Assembly (NCBI GenBank): GCA_014898425.1
Contig: RCSZ01000007.1
Coordinates: 186,001-250,000, forward strand
Source of the DNA: Botryotinia globosa
Lineage: Eukaryota > Ascomycota > Leotiomycetes > Helotiales > Sclerotiniaceae
Reading direction: 5' to 3'
Length of the DNA: 64,000 bases
Shown: in pieces, positions 35,706 through 46,464 of the stretch
How positions within the stretch are numbered: position 1 is the first letter of the stretch
Layout of the letters: every line of letters begins with the position of its first letter
The notes under the pieces: model-generated
Seen by the model: only the letters and a program-made list of their open reading frames with translations
The model's database searches: none
Told to the model about the DNA's origin: nothing
Made by a program: the position numbers and the translations under genes

Positions 35706-36234
35706 GATGACAAGAAATTGCTGCAAGAATTGTGATAGGGCTATGTAACAAGTTTGTGTGAACAATCTTTGCCAGAAGAGCAACAAGTATTGCAGGAAGT
35801 TGTAATGTGCGATTTATTTTGTGGAAGTGAATTGATAAGATTTTGATTAAAAGGCTTGCTGTTTTCGAGATGGAGATGAGAGGAGGGGAAACAGGGGAAG
35901 AAGAACGCTAAGTCGAAACAGGTATCGGGCCGTGAACAAACAAGCAATGTATTGGACTGAGAGAACTTTAACTGTGAACATGTATTTGTTCTCCAGATTT
36001 CTCCCAAACAAATATGTTTGTCAATAGGAAGGCCAACCATGAAAGGCATGAAAACCATGTTATGAAAACTACTGCACGATGCTATTGCATACAGTACAGA
36101 GAATCATTAAAAATTGTTGAAGTTTCAATCAATTCATCTCTTGAAGTAACAAAATACCATTAAGCAAATTGTTGTTTCAAGAGGTGGTTTATGGTATTCA
36201 GCCTGACCACGTGACAATTCCTTGATACTGTTTT
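35706..36234. other. taf5 upstream region
   Basis: About 530 bp between the taf5 start and the 3' end of the next minus-strand gene. It probably holds the taf5 promoter. No other feature is recognised. Confidence 0.45.
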
Positions 36235-36540
36235 CTACTCTGTACATTGACAAACTGTACTATGGCCACCTGCTTCTGCACTGGCAGTATCTTGAGAGAG
36301 CATAGTTGTTCTATTGGCAAGGGATTGGATAGATTTTTGGGACAAAGACTTGATGGTATTGATGATATTGATGCAACGCTGCTGGAATCCATTGAATTCA
36401 TATAGAAAGAAGGGAGAACTTACAATCTGATTTAAATTTTGTTGAGACATGAGTGAGCCTGATGGGGGAGGACCTTGGGGATTTTGTTGTGTGTTTATTC
36501 CAGCACTTGGAGGTCCGTTTGGTTGTCCTGAGGTAGACAT
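36235..36540 (-). CDS. Small Gln/Pro-rich helical protein, unknown
   Basis: An ATG at 36540 opens a frame of 101 residues. It starts with a Gly/Pro/Gln-rich stretch (GPPSAGINTQQNPQGPPPSG), followed by a helix-prone Ser/Gln/Ile segment (INIINTIKSLSQKSIQSLAN). The sequence 36422-36381 begins GTAAGTT and ends TTCCAG. It could be a 42-nt intron that is a multiple of three, so the frame stays open with or without removal (101 or 87 residues). Splicing would remove the aromatic stretch FFLYEF that interrupts the helix, which favours it. The next gene downstream on this strand is taf5 and the divergent neighbour is med11, but no functional link is implied. I do not recognise the family. Confidence 0.5.
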   Translation of the reverse strand: MSTSGQPNGPPSAGINTQQNPQGPPPSGSLMSQQNLNQIVSSPFFLYEFNGFQQRCINIINTIKSLSQKSIQSLANRTTMLSQDTASAEAGGHSTVCQCTE

Positions 36541-37154
36541 GCTTATTGAGAGAATGAGAGAATGAGAGTCCGTCTGCGTGTGATTGGAGCTACCTAGTAC
36601 CTAGTACTATATGTACCTTTTACTCGGCTACCTACCTATCCAGACTATCCGCACTGGTGAGGATTTCTTCCCTCTATAATCTATCACCTAGGTGATACCG
36701 TGATACCGCCAGTACTGCCAATCACTTAGCATCTCCCCCAAACCGACGAAAAATCCAACTCAAAATCCTCGACTTTATGTTTAGGTAGGTGTGTATAGTT
36801 GATCACGACTATGAAAAAATTTGAGGGAATTATTAAAGAGAGATAATTAAAAGGATTTTTATTGTTCAAGGCTGATTGCCTGGTAGATAGTGGGAGGTTA
36901 CTGAAGGTCAAGCTTCATTAAACAATTGGAGTGAAGTTTTGACACTAATGCAGCCGATCCGCAGAGCCGCATTATTAAGGCTGTAACCCCAGACAAAGCA
37001 TCTCCAAGGTTCTAAGGTTAAGGTTCTGGAGATCAATCAATCTACATAGTCATCCTCAAAGTACATAATTCGAACCACAAACTCTTACGACCTCAAAGCA
37101 CATACTAGAATCAAAAAATCATTCAAGGGTTTCGACTACTGACTTTCAATCATC
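36541..37154. other. Divergent promoter region with a 16-bp palindrome
   Basis: This region lies between two divergently transcribed small genes. It carries ACCTAGTA/ACCTACCT clusters near 36590-36640 and a perfect 16-bp palindrome, TATCACCTAGGTGATA, at 36682-36697. No ORF is supported. Confidence 0.5.
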
Positions 37155-37785
37155 ATGCCCTCCTCACCAGAAGAAAATCAAACCTCAGCATTCCGACCAT
37201 TTACAAAAGCGGAGCGCATTCACCAACTCAATGAAATAGACAAGGTGAAAGCTATACCTTTTGAACCATTCTATAACACTATCTAACCGTCCGCAGAGTA
37301 TTTTACAACTTGTTCAAACTGCTGGACAAACCCTTAAGATTCTTGCCGCAGCACAAGAACCTGGAGAATCACAATCACCACAAGAAAAACGTCAAGCTTT
37401 CCAAGATGCCTCGAACTCTTATCTAAAAACTTTACAATCCGTCGATGTAAGATTACGAAGACAAATATTGGGATTGGAAGAAGCAGACATTATACCCGCA
37501 GAAAAGGTGAAGTCAAAGAATAAGGGCAAATCAGGACCTGAAGTTGTGGAAAGACGACCAGCAGTTCCAGGAAATATGGCAGGCAATATGCCAACAGATG
37601 ATATCGTTGTGGAAAGAGGAATGGGAAATCTCGATATTGGTTTCTTGAATAGTCGAAGTGGAAGAGTTGGTAGAGATATGGAGGCAGAATTGTGGGCAAA
37701 GAGTAGAAAGTTTCTCGAGGATTTGGATACGGGCAATTACAATTCACGTCCGTTAACTCAAACGAGGGATGAGGTTGAGAAATAA
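37155..37785 (+). CDS. med11: Mediator complex subunit 11
   Basis: MED11 belongs to the head module of Mediator, which links activators to RNA polymerase II and TFIIH. Exon 1 (37155-37244) and exon 2 (37297-37785) splice at GTGAAA/CCGCAG in frame, for 192 residues. The family's first helix spans the junction: FTKAERIHQLNEIDK, then SILQLVQTAGQTLKILAA. The second helix follows around DASNSYLKTLQSVDVRLRRQ. The remainder is a longer fungal C-terminal extension (GNLDIGFLNSRSGRVGRDME and LWAKSRKFLEDL). Short exon 1 matters: without it the first heptads are lost. The length is longer than the animal subunit but normal for filamentous fungi, as far as I know. Confidence comes from the helix pair, not from a search. 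Confidence 0.82.
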
Positions 37786-38304
37786 AGAATGGTAGATGTG
37801 GAGTTGAAATCATAATCTATAAAGTTGGATATTCTATAGGACACTTTGATACATCCATATCAGAATTGATCCTTTTGCCATTCAAATTTTGAATCTTCAA
37901 AGCTGTGTGTATCTTACCTACCTGCAATGATGCATTCCATGCTCTTGCTTCAAATATGGTGACAACAGTAGGTAAGCTGCGTAAATGGATATAATAAACT
38001 AACCGACATTTACCCGATCTGTCAAATTCCTACCCTTCACCTTGATCGCAAGATACCTACCGATTATCACACCTTTCATGCACCGTGTACATACCATACC
38101 AACACTATTACTCAGGATTTGTTGAAGGAAGATTGCGACTATCCTACATGCAATTATATTGGTTGCTGTCTTGAATAGCTTTAATCCCTGTAACATACCA
38201 CGGTACATTCCGACTGTTGTCTGTGCCGCGCGCCGATTAGATATCCATCTTGAATTCATACAAGTATCAACTCAACGTTTTTAAGTACCCTTAAATATTT
38301 CGTC
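37786..38304. other. Intergenic region between med11 and vps5
   Basis: A 520-bp spacer holding the med11 3' UTR and the vps5 promoter. No other feature is recognised. Confidence 0.45.
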
Positions 38305-40325
38305 ATGGATTTGGAAGAAGGGGGAGACTCACCTTGGGGCGGTATGTTCTGCCGACCGAAACTACAATTCTGGGAGTGATCAGTATTGACAACTATATTA
38401 GATGTCCCTTCTCAAACTCAATCGACACCAACCTTACCCAAACCCGAACAATCCGCTACAGAAGGAGGTCAGTTATCATCGTATTGAAGTAGGATTCGAA
38501 TTTAACTTTGTTATAAAGAAACCCCCGAATCCGCATTGCAAACTCTTGCCCCGCCAGCTTCACAAGGCAAAACACATGCAGGACGTACAATACGAACCCC
38601 TCGGCGCGCTGGAGCACAGCCGGTTCGACTTCAAGCTTTAGATGATTCTTTGGGGCCACTAGGACCATTGGGTGACAATGCGCCAACATCGAAAGCCGAC
38701 GAGCCTCCTGCGCCGCCTCAGAAAGAACAAACTGTTACCCATAATCTGCGACAACCATTAGCTTCAGCGCAAAGCTCTACTATAAGTCGAAGTCTTTTGG
38801 ATTCAGTGGATTTGAATGAGGATGCTGAATCCAGTACTGGACCTCGCATACCACCTCCTGTTCAACCATCTCAAATAGGCTCGGTTCGAAGAGAGTCAAC
38901 ACCTAGTGTGAGCATCGAACAAGCTGCCAAGCCTACTTTCAATATTACAGTCGGTGATCCACACAAAGTTGGAGATCTGACCAGTTCTCATATTGTGTAC
39001 TCTGTTGAAACAAAGGTAGGGTATATCAACCTCAAGGAAATATCGGTACAAACTAATCAGAAATTAGACATCCTCTAAAGCATATCGTCAACCGGAATTT
39101 ACGGTCACTCGAAGATATAGGGACTTCTTGTGGCTTTACAACTCTCTACATGCAAACAACCCTGGTGTTGTTGTACCTCCACCTCCTGAGAAACAGGCTG
39201 TAGGAAGATTTGATACAAATTTTGTTGAATCTAGGCGTGCTGCATTGGAAAGAATGCTTAATAAAACAGCTGCTCATCCAACACTTCAACATGATGGGGA
39301 TTTGAAATTGTTTTTAGAAAGTGAAGCTTTCAATGTTGATGTCAAACATAAGGAACGAAAAGAACCTGGACTTGGTGAAAGCAAAGGCATGTTCAGTGGA
39401 CTTGGTATTTCGGTTGGTGGAGGAGGAAAATTTGTTGAACATGATGATGTAAGTTTATGATTTTTCTAGGAGTTTGAAGTTGCTGACATGGTTAGTGGTT
39501 TCACGAGCGACGAATTTACTTGGATGCTTTAGAGAATCAGCTTAAAGCTTTGTTGAAAGCTATGGATGTTGTGGTTACCCAACGTAAAGGTCTTGCTGAA
39601 GCTGCAGGTGATTTCTCTGGTTCTCTTCGAGCACTCTCAGCTGTTGAGCTCTCTACATCATTATCCGGACCTCTTGAAAGTCTTGCGGATCTACAAATCA
39701 GAATTAGGGAACTTTATGATCGACAAGCACAACAAGATGTATTGACTTTGGGTATCACCATTGATGAATATGTTCGTTTGATTGGAAGTATCAAACAAGC
39801 ATTCGGTTCACGTCAAAAAGCATGGCACTCATGGCATGTAGCAGAGGGTGACTTACAAAAGCGTAAGACTACTCAAGAGAAACTATTACGCCAAGGGAAA
39901 TCACAACAAGATCGTTTGAATCAAATGCAAGGAGAAGTGGCTGATTCTGAACGTAAAGTTCATCAAGCAAGATTATTGTTTGAGGATATGGGACGTCTCA
40001 TGAAATCCGAACTTGATAGATTTGAACGTGAAAAGGTTGAGGATTTTAAGAGTGCCGTGGAGACATTCTTAGAAAGTGCTGTGGAAGCTCAAAAGGAGGT
40101 AAGTTATTACATTTATGAGATCAGAGACATTATGCTAACAACCCTAAGCTTATTGAACTTTGGGAAACTTTCCTTATGCAACTTGATGCTGAAGAAGATG
40201 AACAATTATTTTATAAGCCCCCTGTGGAACCAGCGGCACGTCCTTCTTCAGAAACTGGAATCTCAGGTGAAACTGCTACAGACTCACAAGCTGCAGCTGT
40301 AGCAACTGCCGAAGAAGAAGATTAA
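38305..40325 (+). CDS. vps5: Retromer sorting nexin Vps5 (SNX1/2 type, PX-BAR)
   Basis: Vps5 dimerises with Vps17 and shapes endosomal tubules for retromer recycling of receptors to the Golgi. Six exons join in phase: 38305-38341, 38402-38467, 38519-39015, 39068-39448, 39496-40098 and 40149-40325, for 586 residues. The first two exons are very short. They are chosen because DSPWGDVPSQTQ and ESALQTLAPP read through. The N region is acidic/Pro-rich and disordered. A PX domain runs from about 175 to 300, with YRQPEFTVTRRYRDFLWLYN and the PPPPEKQAVGRF loop that contacts PI3P. A BAR domain follows (ALENQLKALLKAMDVVVTQR, IDEYVRLIGSIKQAFGSRQK, ELWETFLMQLDAEE). For intron 4, the acceptor at 39067 gives KTSSKAYRQP; the later AG would drop conserved residues. 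The tail is Ala/Glu-rich. Confidence 0.93.
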
Positions 40326-40704
40326 TGAATGACACTATGATATCACGTTTTTGAAAAGTAATTGGGTGGGGAAAAAGATGAAGAGAATGACACAATTATT
40401 AAATCATGAGGTGATTGTGGTATGCTGGTTGTGGTATTTTTGTACATAGAATAATATTTCAATTCTGAACGCCCAAACCCGATCTCTGCATTTCCTTTTA
40501 CCTCCTTGACAATGTATTTATACATGTGTACATGGCAAGATGAGGGATGTTCTCTCGGTCATCGTGCAACCCAACTTGATATGTTTGATGAACTCTGAAG
40601 CTCTGGAGGGAGAATAACATATCCCCAAATTCATACCAAGATATTCCCCATCCCAGTCATTATAATAATACCCCTCACTCCACCCCTCAATTCAACACAC
40701 TCGT
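40326..40704. other. Convergent 3' intergenic region
   Basis: A 380-bp spacer between convergent vps5 and the ribosomal protein gene. Only 3' UTR-like sequence is seen. Confidence 0.5.
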
Positions 40705-41226
40705 TTATTTCTTCTCCTTTCCACTCTTCGTCCTAACTGTTCCCCTCATACTGGCACTATCCCTCTGAGCTCCTCCACTAATCAAATCCATCAAACTATC
40801 CATTGAGTCTCCCTCCTTGCTCTCTACCCCTTCGTCAGCCTTTGCACTCTCTGCATCCTTTGCCAATTTCTCCTCTCCATCTGACTTCTCGACCTCTCCA
40901 TCCCATCCCCTTCCGAACCTCTCTCTGAATGCACTCAAACGTCCTGCCTCATCATTCTCAACATTCCTTAATGAATCTAAAGAGGGCTGCCATAAAGGAT
41001 GATTTCGTGTATCTTTTGTACTGCGGTAAATGGGCGCGGGCGATGTGGATCGAGTGAGGTACGATGAGCCGTCGGATAGGGTAACGAGTTGTGTGAAAGT
41101 ATATGGTCGAATAGGACGTTTTAGGAGGGTGGCATGTCGGATTTGGTGGGTGAGGGTGGAGTTTATGGGGAGGGTATTGGAGGTAATGGAGGAAGTGCGG
41201 CGGAGGGTGAGGGATGGCAAGGACAT
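40705..41226 (-). CDS. mrpl36: Mitochondrial large-subunit ribosomal protein bL31m
   Basis: The predicted product is a component of the mitochondrial 54S subunit. The frame has no intron and codes for 173 residues from the ATG at 41226. The open frame extends upstream, but that part has no ATG. The first 45 residues are Ser/Thr/Arg-rich with few acids (MSLPSLTLRRTSSITSNTLP), as in a mitochondrial presequence. The L31-like core is RPYTFTQLVTLSDGSSYLTR, PIYRSTKDTRNHPLWQPSL and AGRLSAFRERFGRGWDGEV. The C-terminal third is acidic and then basic, ending RTKSGKEKK, a fungal extension. The pattern 'TLSDGS-(S/T)-(Y/F)' and 'KDTRNHPLW' is what identifies this family to me. Yeast Mrpl36 is the named counterpart. 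Confidence 0.85.
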   Translation of the reverse strand: MSLPSLTLRRTSSITSNTLPINSTLTHQIRHATLLKRPIRPYTFTQLVTLSDGSSYLTRSTSPAPIYRSTKDTRNHPLWQPSLDSLRNVENDEAGRLSAFRERFGRGWDGEVEKSDGEEKLAKDAESAKADEGVESKEGDSMDSLMDLISGGAQRDSASMRGTVRTKSGKEKK

Positions 41227-41576
41227 GATTCCGGCGTAATTGGACGAGTGAAGATATGGCGTAGTAGTATTGACGAGAGGAAGAAGCGCCTCTAGGTTAA
41301 GGTACTGAGAGGTTTGATTGGATTCGTACAAAATATCGAGTTCCTCGTCGCATTTGACGAGGCTTGCATCTAGATTTGTTTTCTGAGAACTTTTCTACGG
41401 TATGCGTGTTAGACCAATGACGTTGTGAATATAATTTTCAGCCTTGTGGAACCTTGTATGGATGCACAGCGCCTTGCATATCTGAATATATTTTTGACTC
41501 AATTGACGACGGAATCGAATTGAAGTTTACGTCGATTGGTTTAGGGAGGGCTGCAGCTCTGTTGTATCTGGAAAAG
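41227..41576. other. Divergent promoter region
   Basis: A 350-bp spacer between divergently transcribed mrpl36 and the flavin-reductase-like gene, probably shared as promoter. No other feature is seen. Confidence 0.45.
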
Positions 41577-42601
41577 ATGATATCTACTAGGAATTCACGG
41601 AGTTTGCTTTATACAAATCAAACTTCTGTTGTGGGAGGTTTTCATGAATTATTCTGGAGATGGAGTTCACTGGAAAAGACTTCTAAGAAACGTATAGTAT
41701 TCTTCTTATTTACTTGTAATTTCTTGTATATTTACTTTACTGATATTTGGTTCTGAGCCTTCTAGATCACACTCGTTCTTCTCGACACAATGCATCTCCA
41801 AAATGTATTCATCAGCAATCAAGAAAAAGCAGCAGCTTGTCCAATCCTTCTTCAGATTCAACCAGCGCCATTAAATCAACAAATACACCTAAAGATCCCC
41901 CATTAGAAGCCCCCACCAAGCCACCCAAACTCAATCAACTCGCCCTAGATGTTCGTCAAGTAATGCGCCATGTTCCGCATTCCGTCGTAATCCTCGCCAC
42001 TCCAAATCTTCATCCGAAGTCTGGAGAATCTTCAATAGCAGCAGCAGCTATGACTTTATCCTCTTTTACTACCCTTACCCTCTCACCAGAACCTATCATC
42101 ACATTCAACATCAAGCGTCCTTCCCGAACACTCGATGCGCTAAAAGCATTATACCCCGCCGGTTCTGCATCATCATCCGCAATAGATAATCCCGATAGAT
42201 GGTTCCACATCCACATTTTAGAATGTAACACATCCGGTGCTCAACTTGCCAATCATTTCTCTCGCGGTGGACCCATGCTCCCGGAAGATCACAAGTTGTT
42301 GTATTCTCCTGGCGCCATTGCGGATGTAACCGCGAGAGGTATTAGAAAGACATTTCATTGTGAGATTCTGAGGAATCATGAAACTAGTGGATTTATTGAT
42401 GTAGGGGATCACACGTTGGTTTTTGGAAAGGTGATGAGAATCGGGTTTAGGAAGGAAGTGGAAAAAGTGAAGGGAAAGAAGAAGGAGTGGAGGGGTTTGT
42501 GTTATATGCAGGGGAAATATCAAATGACGATGCCTATGTTGCATGCTGATAAGAAGAAGGATGTAACGGCTCAAGTTAATGGAATTGAGGGTACTGTATA
42601 A
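41577..42601 (+). CDS. Flavin-reductase-like FMN-binding domain protein
   Basis: The likely activity is FMN binding or flavin reduction by a split-barrel domain. I infer exon 1 at 41577-41691 and exon 2 at 41766-42601 (GTATAG donor, TTCTAG acceptor), in phase, 316 residues. Exon 2 alone has no good start until well inside. The N terminus (MISTRNSRSLLYTNQ) is Arg/Ser-rich, low in acids, and could be a mitochondrial targeting sequence. The domain begins near residue 105 with DVRQVMRHVPHSVVILATPN. It continues AAAMTLSSFTTLTLSPEPI and ITFNIKRPSRTLDALKAL, the substrate and flavin loop of the family, then FHIHILECNTSGAQLANHFS and DHTLVFGKVMRIGF. The tail GLCYMQGKYQ is also typical. The start exon is the least certain part. 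Confidence 0.78.
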
Positions 42602-43033
42602 AACAATTGGATCGAGGGTAAGTAGAAGTTGGAGGAAACGAAATGCGGAGAGTTTAGAGGACGGGATCTGGTGGAGTGAAGGAAAGAATTTAGTGTCATG
42701 AGCACTAGTTCGTGGTTTGTATAAAGAATCTCATGTCTCCATTTGTAAACCTTGTTTTCAGGATGTATTGTGTCATATTGTACTATCATATCGGGCATCC
42801 ACGCGCCAGAACTCCCGCAAAATCACAATAGTGTACCTAAGTAGGCCATGCCCAAAAAATACCCATCCATCCATTTAATCGCGCCATCATAAGAGTTTGT
42901 ACCGGTTCGCTTGCCGCATTTGTCGCATGTCGCATGTCGCATGTCTAGTCCTAGTCTGTTCGTTAGATGTCTTTCCCCACCAAATTTACTAGTAAGTGTA
43001 CATACCCAAAGCAGCAAGTTGCGAAACGGGTTC
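42602..43033. other. Convergent 3' intergenic region
   Basis: A 430-bp spacer between convergent genes. A triple GTCGCAT direct repeat occurs near 42921-42945. Otherwise only 3' UTR-like sequence is seen. Confidence 0.5.
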
Positions 43034-43567
43034 TTAATTGTCATTTGCCTGATCGGCAACGAGCTAGTTGACTGTTAGTCAAGGTCTCTTCAGTATCGGC
43101 ACCAATTAAACATACCTTAATCAACAAAGCAGCACGATCATCATGCTCTCCCTCCATATCATCGAGTTGGTCTCGATTGATAGAGAGTCTATCTCTAATC
43201 GAACCCCGGTTGGTGTACAACTCGTTATCCAAATGAGATAATGGGAACTTGGCGTACTCTTTGTGAACCTTGGTCCATGTGCGGTGGACTTTGAAAAGTT
43301 GCATGGCCATGGTCCCTATGCAAATAATCAAAGGTTAGCTTTTCGAGTCTTGCATACATACTTGGGTAAGGAAACTTGCAAGGGAAACTTACACTTGTAC
43401 TTCTCGGTATAAACGCGCTTCTCCTTGGTGGTGAGTAAAACCATGATTCCGGGAGGTAGGAAGACGGTTCTGGGAGGTGGGAGGGGAAGATTCTGTGCGC
43501 GACACTCAGCTCGGCGCTTTGCGGCTCTGGTCTTGTATTTCTTGACCTTGGCCTTTGTCTTTGCCAT
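43034..43567 (-). CDS. Small basic protein, unknown
   Basis: Three exons (43567-43393, 43315-43116, 43063-43034) give 134 residues. The last exon is only ten codons. I chose its acceptor (CAACTAG, at 43064) because a TGACTAAC branch point lies at a suitable distance and the product ends cleanly, LIKLVADQANDN. Reading through intron 2 instead would add an unconvincing tail. The N terminus is Lys/Arg-rich (MAKTKAKVKKYKTRAAKRRA), like a nuclear or nucleolar signal. A short Pro-rich stretch follows (LPLPPPRTVFLPPG), then a helical region (AMQLFKVHRTWTKVHKEYAK and SIRDRLSINRDQLDDMEGEH). I do not recognise the family. The splice pattern argues it is a genuine gene. Confidence 0.65.
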
Positions 43568-46464
43568 GATGATTTATCTATTGAAGAAGGAGTTGTTGAA
43601 AGAGAATTGTTTGTTTGGTTGGGATGGGTAGGAGGTGGTTGTTTGGGATTGAAAATTAATGGAGGGAATTTTGATTGATATGCTAATTATTAAGCGAACT
43701 GCCCCTCGAGGGGGAATTAGCTTGGAAATTTTAGTGGGTATTTTATTAGTACAAGAAGGTTAGTGTGGGGTGCATTCTATTTGTCTGATGCAGGTATGGC
43801 TTGATGTTTATGTTTGAATCTGAACTACACAGTATCTCATCTCTTGTTGATAAATTTGGAAGAGTTTTTAAAGTTAGATTCCTGATTTTTGAGGGAAATT
43901 AATAGCTGTTTTTAGAAGCGGACTGTACTGGCTTGAAAGGCTGTACAATCTTAAACTGTCTCGTCGGGTGCTGCATTGCTAGGAAGTACTTTGTATTAAG
44001 CTAGAAGTTGAATCTTTGAGAGATATTTTCAGGCATTGAAAAGATTCGAATAGTACTATATTGCTAGCTTTCAGGGTCCTGTATATATCTCGTCGAATCC
44101 TGAAAGGTCAGGAGCTATACAGAATTTGTCCATAAATATTGGTTTTGATGTGTAGTTTCTTATGTTGAAAGGGCTCGAGAGGTCTATTTTCTAGGACTTC
44201 ATATGCTTTGAATGAATCTCGTCGGGTTTCGAGAGGATTGGAACAACTACAGCTTGTGATGAATTTAGAATTCTGGGATATGATAATGGATGTTGAAAGA
44301 AAGTAAAGAGTTTGTGATTCAAGGAACTATCCAGAATTAGATGGTTTCCATCGAGTTTAGTGAGGATTTCAACTGTCGTGACCAAAGTATATTCTGGAGT
44401 TTCATTCAACACTTGCAAATACCAAAGGGGGTCTCAGTATGCGTATGGTTCAGTATCTCCTAGGAACTTAAGAGCTCACTCATCTAGTATTGTTCAGCCA
44501 TTAATTCAACAGCCAAGCTCTATTTGGAGGTGTCATGTCATTTTCTTGTCATGATAGAGGTTGCGAATGGCCTTTCATGGAAGGGAAAGTAGGGAATCTA
44601 AGCTATCTTGTCGAATTTCTTGAAGCTAGCTACTGGTCGAGGAAAGTCAGGATAACAACGCTATCTTCTTAGCGTTTAAAGAATTGAGTGTTGATGTATC
44701 TATTTCATATTTGCGGTCTTTGACACTGAAATATTCAATGTGGTGATCTATGGCACTGTTATTCTTAGGGAACAGAGTGGATTTGAAGGACTGTTTATTC
44801 ATCTCTACAAGTAAAATTGGGTATACAATTACAAAGACACTTTTAATTATAATCCGAATATATATTGTGGAGCATGATAAGTCATCATTTGTAATTTACA
44901 TAAGGGCTTCGAAGTTATACTGGGGGGTGTGGACAAGGGTCGAGAGTAAATGCATTGAGGGAGTCACATTCGAAAATGCGCGGTAATAATGTTAAGCATA
45001 TATAGATTGAGGGGTAGAGTAAGAGAAGAGAGCTAGGATATAACCGCGAGTATAAAGAGATATAGAAGTGGATATGGGAATAACGGCGTTTCCACGAGTC
45101 GGCTGGAGTTGTAGAACGAGGTGGTGGGCAAAAGGGTGATGGGTGGGTAATGGGTGAGCGATGGAAATTGGTGAGAACAGTCGGGCGACAACTCATCAGC
45201 AGAGACGGGACTCTATCAAAAACGGTAATTGTCGAGAAAGTTAGTCATTGGAGACAAATTGTGCGGTGACTCAGACAGGCGATGTGTGCCTGCTGATTTT
45301 CCTAAGTCAGAGACTCCATCGACAATCTACTATAAAGACGGGGTGTTATACATACCGAGACGTTTTGGAGGGGGGTGTAAGTGCGAAGTGGAAATAATTG
45401 GGTAGCGCTTGTGCAGGTAATGAGGCTTCCATATGAGCGAGATTTCCAGAAGTGGCGGGGGGCTCGAAGTGATGATATTGATGCTAGAGCTGTGCTTTTA
45501 GAAAGCTGTATGGCCAGAATATGAAGAAGCCGAAGCAGCATTTAGGTGAGGTCGCAAGTGCTAGTCAAAGGGGGTCGCAACTTGTAGTAAAGAAATGGGT
45601 ATGTGAACAAAGAGATGTATGTGTTGTAAAAGTAGGCAAGAGATTGAAGACGAACAAGATACATGATTCCGGGTTTCGGACCAGCTGTAAATGCGAAGAA
45701 AAATCGTGTCGTAAAATGAGGGTAAATGGATAAAGGTGGCTGCCGAGAGGGAAGTTGTATGACCGAGAATGTTTTTCAACTGCAACTCCCAATTGAAAGG
45801 GGGATACCTGCAGGGAAGCGTGTTTCCAGGGAGGGGTGTGTGTAACATATGTATCCGCGGGTGAGAAGTGGTGTGGATGAGAGTTGGTTGCAGGTGAGAA
45901 GACATTTGAGTGTGAGGATCCGTAAGCGAGAGGACGTTTAAGTAGGGGAATGTAGAGGCGGAGATTAGTGAGGACAGGTGTGAGTAAACCAGGGTGTGGA
46001 TAAGATAAGATGTAAGCCGGAAGAGTTGTAGATGAGTAAGAGCAGGCATGCGCGAGTGAGACAGGATGTGGCTGAGAGTAGATGCGGACGAGCGAGAGCG
46101 GGTATGGATAAGAGAAGGTGTTCTTGACAAAGAGGAGGTAAGCTTAAGCAATATGAGTTAAGGCTAAGAGTAATCCACCCCAGGCGAGATACGATGTGAA
46201 CAAGATTCGTCTTACATGAGCGATATGATGTGCGGCTAAGAACCGGCATGCTTGAGGGAGATCAGGTACGGCTAAGAGGAAGTCAGCACAGGCCGGCTCA
46301 TATATAATCAGGAGGAGAGATGTGCGAGAAGGAAGAGATGTGGGTGAAATCAGGTGTGCGCAAGCAAGATGTGATGGGACTAAGCTGAGGTATACACTAC
46401 CGAAAATGGTATAACCAAGAGAAAGTTCAGGTAAGTGATTCGGAGTATGGAGAAGCAAAGTGAG
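43568..46464. other. Long non-coding region leading into a minisatellite
   Basis: Almost 3 kb without a credible gene. From 44900 on the plus strand becomes purine-rich. From about 45850 it turns into a degenerate tandem array, given separately. Open frames here on the minus strand (such as 45561-46151) are Ser/Thr/Leu/His-rich strings produced by the biased composition. Confidence 0.5.
45850..46400. repeat. Degenerate 16-20-bp purine-rich minisatellite
   Basis: Successive segments follow a loose unit TGYGGATRAGARWAGG, for instance TGTGGATAAGATAAGA, TGTAAGCCGGAAGAG, TGTGGCTGAGAGTAGA, TGCGGACGAGCGAGAG and TATGGATAAGAGAAGG. Units are heavily diverged, so the array is old. It stops just where the CrtC/AttH-like relic becomes readable (about 46465). 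Confidence 0.6.

Noticed and set aside
35706..35786. N-terminal extension of TAF5
   Set aside because: The frame is open but has no ATG; the ATG at 35705 gives a normal family length.
45561..46151. 196-residue minus-strand frame
   Set aside because: It lies in the purine-biased minisatellite and is a Ser/Leu/His-rich product of that bias.
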